Below, one piece after another: positions 59,095-64,000 of a stretch of 64,000 bases of DNA (position 1 is its first letter; the number at the start of each line of letters is the position of its first letter). The stretch spans positions 2,259,001-2,323,000 of the forward strand of contig NZ_CP034783.1 in NCBI RefSeq assembly GCF_006094435.1, in the 5' to 3' direction. This stretch comes from Pseudomonas sp. MPC6 (lineage in GTDB: Bacteria > Pseudomonadota > Gammaproteobacteria > Pseudomonadales > Pseudomonadaceae). The notes beneath the pieces were generated by a model. The model saw only the letters and a program-made list of their open reading frames with translations. It did not search any database and was not told the origin of the DNA. The position numbers and the translations under genes are program-made.

Positions 59095-60978
59095 GTGAGT
59101 TCCGAATTCAGTTTGCAATCCCATGCCCAAGCCAGCGCACCGCGCTATCGCCACGTGTCCATCGGTTGCGCGGCGGTAGAGGTTACCGAGCAGCAGGGCG
59201 TACTGCACATGCGCTCCCTGGAACCGTTGGCCGAGATGCCCAGGCGGTTGCTCGACCGTCTGGTGCATTGGGCCCAGGTGCGTCCCGAGCAGACCTTTAT
59301 CGCCGCCCGCCAGGACGACGGTGAATGGCGTCGGGTGAGTTACGCGCAAATGCTCGACAGTGTCCGGGCTATCGCCCAATGCCTGCTGAGCTATGGTCTG
59401 TCGGCCGACAAGCCCCTGGTGCTGCTTTCGGGCAATGACATTGAGCATTTGCAAGTCGCCTTAGGTGCGATGTATGCGGGAATTCCCTACTGCCCGGTGT
59501 CGCCGGCCTATTCGCTGCTGTCCCAGGACTTCTCCAAGCTGCGCCACGTTTGCAACCTGCTACAACCAGGCCTGGTTTTCGTCAGTGACGCCCCAGCGTA
59601 CCAGCGCGCCATCGACGCCGTGTTACCGGCCGATACGCCACTGATCAGCGTCCGTGGACAGGTCGCGGGTCGCCGCCAGGCGAGCTTTTCCAGCCTGCTT
59701 GAACAACCGGGCGGCGCCAAGGCTGAAGCAGCTTTTGCCGCCACTGGTCCGGACAGCATCGCCAAGTTTCTTTTCACTTCCGGCTCGACCAGGCTGCCCA
59801 AGGCCGTAATCACCACCCAACGCATGCTCTGCGCCAACCAGCAGATGTTGTTGCAGACTTTTCCAGTGTTCGGTCAAGAGCCTCCGGTGCTAGTGGATTG
59901 GCTGCCGTGGAACCACACGTTCGGCGGCAGCCATAACCTGGGCATCGTGCTCTACAACGGCGGCAGTTTTTACCTGGACGACGGCAAACCTACTGCTCAG
60001 GGATTTGCCCAGACCCTGCGCAACCTCAAGGAGGTATCTCCCACCGCCTACCTGACCGTGCCCAAGGGCTGGGAAGAACTGGTCTCGGCCCTGGAACAGG
60101 ACGCAGAGTTACGGGAGTGTTTTTTCAAGCGCGTCAGCCTATTCTTCTTCGCCGCTGCCGGGCTGTCGCAAAGCGTCTGGGATCGCCTGGACCGGGTCGC
60201 CGAACAACACTGTGGCGAACGCATCCGGATGATGGCCGGGCTTGGCATGACCGAGGCCGCGCCTTCCTGCACCTTTACCACCGGGCCATTGTCCATGGCC
60301 GGTTATATCGGCTTGCCGGCGCCGGGTTGCGAGGTCCGGTTGGTACCCAAGGACGGCAAGCTGGAAGGGCGCTTCCGTGGGCCGCACATCATGCCCGGTT
60401 ACTGGCGGTCACCGCAGCAGACCGCCGAGGTGTTCGACGAACAAGGCTTTTACTGTTCCGGTGATGCGCTCAAGCTTGCCAACTCGCATGACCCGCAACT
60501 GGGGCTGATGTTCGATGGGCGCATCGCCGAGGACTTCAAGCTGTCTTCAGGGGTGTTCGTCAGTGTCGGCCCGCTGCGTAATCGTGCGGTACTGGAGGGC
60601 TCGCCCTATGTCCAGGACCTGGTAGTGACCGCGCCGGATCGTGAATGCCTCGGCGCGCTGGTGTTCCCGCGATTGTACGAATGCCGACGCCTGGCGGGGC
60701 TGGCGGCCAGTGCCAGCGACGCCCAGGTGTTGGCAAGCACGGCGGTACGCGAGTGGTTCGCCGATTGGTTGCAGCGGCTCAATCGCGAAGCCGGCGGCAA
60801 TGCCAGTCGCCTGGAATGGATTGCCTTGCTCGACGAGCCGGCCTCCATTGATCGCGGGGAAATCACCGACAAGGGCTCGATCAATCAGCGTGCGGTGTTG
60901 CAGTGGCGCGCGGAGCAGGTCGAGGCCCTGTATCGCGGGCTCGATCCGACCATTCTGCGGGCCGGGGCGAAAACGTGA
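59095..60978 (+). CDS. fcs: Feruloyl-CoA synthetase
   Basis: This 627-residue ANL-superfamily ligase activates ferulate, coumarate and caffeate. The P-loop is FTSGSTRLPKAVITTQ (Arg in place of the common Gly; I recall a basic residue at this place in other Pseudomonas Fcs). It also has DWLPWNHTFGGSHN, MTEAAPSCTFTTGP and GDALKLAN. The start is GTG at 59095 after GAAGAAACAC. It is the third gene of the operon, 148 bp after vdh. Its GTG/TGA end overlaps the next gene. Confidence 0.92.
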   Translation: MSSEFSLQSHAQASAPRYRHVSIGCAAVEVTEQQGVLHMRSLEPLAEMPRRLLDRLVHWAQVRPEQTFIAARQDDGEWRRVSYAQMLDSVRAIAQCLLSYGLSADKPLVLLSGNDIEHLQVALGAMYAGIPYCPVSPAYSLLSQDFSKLRHVCNLLQPGLVFVSDAPAYQRAIDAVLPADTPLISVRGQVAGRRQASFSSLLEQPGGAKAEAAFAATGPDSIAKFLFTSGSTRLPKAVITTQRMLCANQQMLLQTFPVFGQEPPVLVDWLPWNHTFGGSHNLGIVLYNGGSFYLDDGKPTAQGFAQTLRNLKEVSPTAYLTVPKGWEELVSALEQDAELRECFFKRVSLFFFAAAGLSQSVWDRLDRVAEQHCGERIRMMAGLGMTEAAPSCTFTTGPLSMAGYIGLPAPGCEVRLVPKDGKLEGRFRGPHIMPGYWRSPQQTAEVFDEQGFYCSGDALKLANSHDPQLGLMFDGRIAEDFKLSSGVFVSVGPLRNRAVLEGSPYVQDLVVTAPDRECLGALVFPRLYECRRLAGLAASASDAQVLASTAVREWFADWLQRLNREAGGNASRLEWIALLDEPASIDRGEITDKGSINQRAVLQWRAEQVEALYRGLDPTILRAGAKT

Positions 60979-62228
60979 GCGAAGTCGTGAACACAGACGG
61001 GCAGTACTCGGCCTTTGCCGATGCGGCGATTTTCGATGCAGTGCGAACACCGTGGGTGGACCTCGGTGGCGCACTGGCCGAGGTTTCGCCGATCGACCTG
61101 GGCATCAAGGTCGGGCGCGAAGTACTGGCTCGCGCGGGCGTCGATCCGCTGGCGGTAGACAGCGTACTGGCGGGTTCCATGGCCCAGGCCAGTTTCGATG
61201 CCTACCTGCTGCCACGGCATATCGGTCTCTATAGCGGCGTGGCGCAATCGGTTCCGGCACTGGGCGTGCAGCGTATCTGTGCCACCGGATTCGAACTGCT
61301 GCGCCAGGCCGCCAGGCAACTGGATGACGGTATGCAACTGGCGCTGTGCGTGGCCACCGAGTCGATGTCACGCAATCCGATTGCGGCCTATACCCATCGT
61401 GGCGGTTTCCGCCTTGGCGCCGAGGTGCAGTTCAAGGACTTTCTCTGGGAAGCGTTGTACGACCCAGCTCCCGGGGTGGACATGATCGCCACCGCCGACA
61501 AGCTGGCACGGCGCTACGGGCTGAGTCGCGAAGCCGTGGATGCCTATGCCTGTTCCAGCCATCAGCAGGCGTTTGCGGCGCAGCAGTCAGGGTGGCTGGC
61601 GCCTGAGATTGTTGATGTGGGTCCTCAAATCTTTGAACTTGAAGGCTATCAATCTCGCAGTATTCGCTTACCACGTGGCGTCGACTCGGTGAGTGAAGAC
61701 AGCCACCCACGACACGCAAATTTATCCGCCCTGGCCCGGCTGCGCGCCGTGCACGAGGGAGGCGTACAAACCGCCGGAAACAGCTGTGCGGTAGTCGATG
61801 GTGCAGCAGCGGCGCTGGTCGGACCTGCTTCGGCCAGCCGGAATACCCCGTTAGCCTTGCTGCGGGCCAGCGCTGTGGTGGGGGTGGCGCCGGAGTTCAT
61901 GGGTATCGGTCCAGCACCGGCGATTCGTCTGTTGGCGCAGCGCAGCGGCTTGAGCCTGGATCAGATCGACAGGTTTGAAATCAACGAAGCCCAAGCCGCC
62001 CAGGTCCTCGCCGTGGCTCAGGAGTTGGAGCTGGACCGCTCCCGTCTCAACGTTCAGGGCGGCTCGCTGGCCCTCGGTCACCCGTTGGCTGCCAGTGGTC
62101 TGCGCTTGGTATTGACCTTGTCCCGGCAACTGCGCGAGCACAACCTGCGCTATGGGATTGCCGCGGCCTGTGTCGGCGGCGGGCAGGGCATGGCCCTGCT
62201 GATCGAGAACCCAACCTGGCGCGCCTGA
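60975..62228 (+). CDS. aat: Thiolase / acetyl-CoA acetyltransferase of the ferulate operon
   Basis: This 417-residue thiolase has the nucleophilic Cys102 (RICATGFELL), His369 (LALGHPLAASG) and the second Cys399 (AACVGGGQGMA). The usual NEAFA motif reads NEAQA (337-341). The start is GTG at 60975, overlapping the fcs stop by 4 bp. In P. putida an equivalent gene (aat) follows fcs and has been discussed for a beta-oxidation-like side route, while the main route uses Ech cleavage. All catalytic residues are intact. Confidence 0.87.
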   Translation: MSEVVNTDGQYSAFADAAIFDAVRTPWVDLGGALAEVSPIDLGIKVGREVLARAGVDPLAVDSVLAGSMAQASFDAYLLPRHIGLYSGVAQSVPALGVQRICATGFELLRQAARQLDDGMQLALCVATESMSRNPIAAYTHRGGFRLGAEVQFKDFLWEALYDPAPGVDMIATADKLARRYGLSREAVDAYACSSHQQAFAAQQSGWLAPEIVDVGPQIFELEGYQSRSIRLPRGVDSVSEDSHPRHANLSALARLRAVHEGGVQTAGNSCAVVDGAAAALVGPASASRNTPLALLRASAVVGVAPEFMGIGPAPAIRLLAQRSGLSLDQIDRFEINEAQAAQVLAVAQELELDRSRLNVQGGSLALGHPLAASGLRLVLTLSRQLREHNLRYGIAAACVGGGQGMALLIENPTWRA

Positions 62229-62289
62229 GGCATTAATAGCCCGCCCGTAGCGACGAATGTCACCTGTTCACTACCCTATGAGGTTTCAC

Positions 62290-64000
62290 ATGTGGAGCTA
62301 TCAGGCGCCCTTGCGCGATATGCGATTTGTTCTTGAACACTGGCTGCAGGCGCCCGAAGCGTGGCGTCGGAGTTCGGTATTCGAGGCGCTGGATTTGCCG
62401 CTGGCCGTGCAGGTGCTGGAGGAAGCTGGGCGTTTCAGCAGTGGCATCCTGGCGCCATTAAACAGCATTGGCGATCGCCAGGGTTGCCGTTTGGCTGAGG
62501 GACGGGTCACCACTCCGGATGGCTTTGCCGACGCGTATCGGGCCTATGTCGAAGGCGGTTGGCCGGCCCTGGCCTGTGCCGAAGCGCTGGGTGGACAAGG
62601 CTTGCCGCAAGTGCTCGACGCGGCGCTGCAAGAGATGCTTTACGCCAGCAACCACGCTTGGGCCATGTACACCGGCATCGCCCACGGCGCCTATCTGTGT
62701 TTGAAGACCCACGCAGCCGCGTGGCTGCAGGAGCGCTATCTTCCCGGGATAATTAGTGGCGAAACCTTGGCCACCATGTGCCTGACTGAGCCCCAGGCTG
62801 GCAGTGATGTCGGCCTGCTACGCTGTCGCGCCGAACCTCAGGACGACGGCAGTTATCGGCTCAGCGGCAACAAGCTGTTTATCTCGGGCGGCGAGCACGA
62901 CCTCACCAACAACATCCTGCATCTGGTGCTGGCTCGCGTGCCGGGAGCGCCAACTGGCAGCCACGGGATTTCGCTGTTCCTGGTGCCGAAGTTATTGAAT
63001 CAAGGTCAGGCCAACGGCGTGGCCTGCGACGGTATCGAGCACAAGATGGGGATTAGGGGCAGTTCCACCTGTTCTCTGGTGTTCGAGGCGGCCCAGGGCT
63101 GGTTGATTGGCGAGGTCAATCGTGGCTTGAAGGCGATGTTCGTGATGATGAATTCAGCACGTCTTCACGTAGGTCTGCAAGGCCTGGGGCACAGCGAAGC
63201 GGCCTGGCAGAACTGCCGTAGCTACGCCAGTGAACGCCAGCAGATGCGCGCACCGTTAAGACCGGCCGGGGTCGTGGCGCAGGCAGCCGACCCGATCCAC
63301 TACCATCCGGCAATGCGCCGCGTCCTGCTCGAATTACGCGCCACCAGCGAAGGCATGCGTGCTATCGGCTATTGGGTCGCACACCTGTTGGACCAGGCCG
63401 AACATGACCCGCAGCTACTGGCTCGGCAACAAGCCGGGCAACTGGCGCAACTGCTAACGCCGATCATTAAGGCGTTTTTCACCGAACAGGGTTTTCGCCA
63501 GGCCAGCAACGCCTTGCAGGTGTTTGGCGGTTACGGTTACGTCACCGAATTTGCCATCGAGCAAACCCTGCGCGACAGCCGTATCGCCATGATTTACGAA
63601 GGTAGCAACGAGATTCAGGCCAATGACCTGCTACTACGCAAGGTATTGGGCGACCAGGGCCAGGCTTTTGACCTGTTGTTGGCGCAATTGCGCGAGGAGT
63701 CCAGGCTGGGCGCCGAAATGCCACAGTGCGCTGGCTACGCTGCGCAACTGGTAACCCTGTGTGGTGCGCTTCACGTGCTGGTTGGCGAGGTGCGTGAGCT
63801 ATCACTCGAAGATGTCGAGTACCCATATCGAGCTGCAGGGAATTTCCTTCAGCTTTGCGGCCTGACCTTGCTTGCGCTGGCCTGGGCACGGGCGGCTCGG
63901 GTCTCGCGGCAATTGCCTGAGGACGATCCACTGCGCGCCGTCAAACTGGAAACCGCCGGGTTTTTTTTCAGCTACCTGTTGCCCCAGGCCGAGCAGCACA
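62290..64000 (+). CDS. Acyl-CoA dehydrogenase of the ferulate operon (3' end outside the window)
   Basis: At least 570 residues can be read, with no stop before the window edge. It is a long-type (FadE-like, ~590-600 residue) acyl-CoA dehydrogenase: CLTEPQAGSDVGLL and FISGGEHDLT (FAD site), KMGIRGSSTCSLVF, VFGGYGYVTEFAIEQ and IYEGSNEIQANDLL (catalytic Glu region), then a C-terminal helical extension. The ATG at 62290 has ATGAGG upstream and lies 61 bp after aat. With fcs and aat it could run a beta-oxidative variant on hydroxyphenylpropionyl-CoA. It is incomplete only because the window ends. Confidence 0.9.
   Translation, partial: MWSYQAPLRDMRFVLEHWLQAPEAWRRSSVFEALDLPLAVQVLEEAGRFSSGILAPLNSIGDRQGCRLAEGRVTTPDGFADAYRAYVEGGWPALACAEALGGQGLPQVLDAALQEMLYASNHAWAMYTGIAHGAYLCLKTHAAAWLQERYLPGIISGETLATMCLTEPQAGSDVGLLRCRAEPQDDGSYRLSGNKLFISGGEHDLTNNILHLVLARVPGAPTGSHGISLFLVPKLLNQGQANGVACDGIEHKMGIRGSSTCSLVFEAAQGWLIGEVNRGLKAMFVMMNSARLHVGLQGLGHSEAAWQNCRSYASERQQMRAPLRPAGVVAQAADPIHYHPAMRRVLLELRATSEGMRAIGYWVAHLLDQAEHDPQLLARQQAGQLAQLLTPIIKAFFTEQGFRQASNALQVFGGYGYVTEFAIEQTLRDSRIAMIYEGSNEIQANDLLLRKVLGDQGQAFDLLLAQLREESRLGAEMPQCAGYAAQLVTLCGALHVLVGEVRELSLEDVEYPYRAAGNFLQLCGLTLLALAWARAARVSRQLPEDDPLRAVKLETAGFFFSYLLPQAEQH

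Overview
The window looks like a chromosomal stretch of a Pseudomonas from the fluorescens/putida side of the genus. The evidence is OprD-type porins, vanA/vanB/vanR, an ech-vdh-fcs-aat-acd ferulate operon, a DUF6124 protein, cytochrome-c maturation gene remnants of Pseudomonas type, high GC with GC-rich third positions, and repeated AAYAAYAA (Crc/Hfq 'CA') motifs at translation starts. It reads as a catabolic region for plant-derived compounds, next to the scar of an old integrative element.

Layout. (1) 0-2.8 kb: mobile-element debris. It holds two different tyrosine-recombinase remnants, a ccmE'-ccmF' fragment between them, and the 3' half of a tRNA-Pro(GGG) gene as attachment site. (2) 3-11.9 kb: a sucrose/fructoside locus (LacI regulator, GH32 hydrolase, complete ABC importer, LamB/ScrY-type porin) that ends in a fructokinase remnant. 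(3) 12.3-16.6 kb: tRNA-Gln(UUG), a DUF6124 protein, an exported SGNH hydrolase and a GAF-PAS-GGDEF-EAL protein. (4) 16.7-27.8 kb: a 2-furoate cluster in the order hmfABCDE-hmfT, then an alpha/beta hydrolase, an XdhC/CoxI-type Mo-enzyme maturation factor and an AraC-type regulator. (5) 27.8-43.3 kb: a module I cannot match to a described pathway. It holds a five-gene branched-chain-amino-acid-type ABC importer, a LysR regulator, a GH88-like protein, a MaoC hydratase, a family I CoA-transferase, an iron-dependent alcohol dehydrogenase, an acyl-CoA dehydrogenase, an acyl-CoA ligase and a ketoglutarate-semialdehyde-type aldehyde dehydrogenase. An OprD porin follows at 43.4-44.6 kb. (6) 45.0-46.8 kb: a second, near-identical copy of the araC gene that truncates a porin gene, followed by gene fragments. 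(7) 46.8-52.5 kb: vanillate catabolism (vanAB, vanR, porin, VanK-type symporter with a small upstream leader ORF). (8) 52.9-64 kb: an MhpT-like transporter, an OprD porin, a MarR repressor and the ferulate/hydroxycinnamate operon, whose last gene runs off the window.

How it fits together. The ferulate operon would deliver vanillate to VanAB, which would deliver protocatechuate; the ring-cleavage genes are not in the window. Furoate would enter as the CoA ester and leave as 2-oxoglutarate. The unassigned 28-43 kb module is bracketed by about 1.04 kb direct repeats carrying araC. Its first operon carries a roughly 100-bp leader element that also lies upstream of hmfA, so it may belong to the same regulon as furoate degradation. 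This module is the best candidate in the window for an undescribed system. Assignments rest on reading motifs and gene order; no database search was possible.
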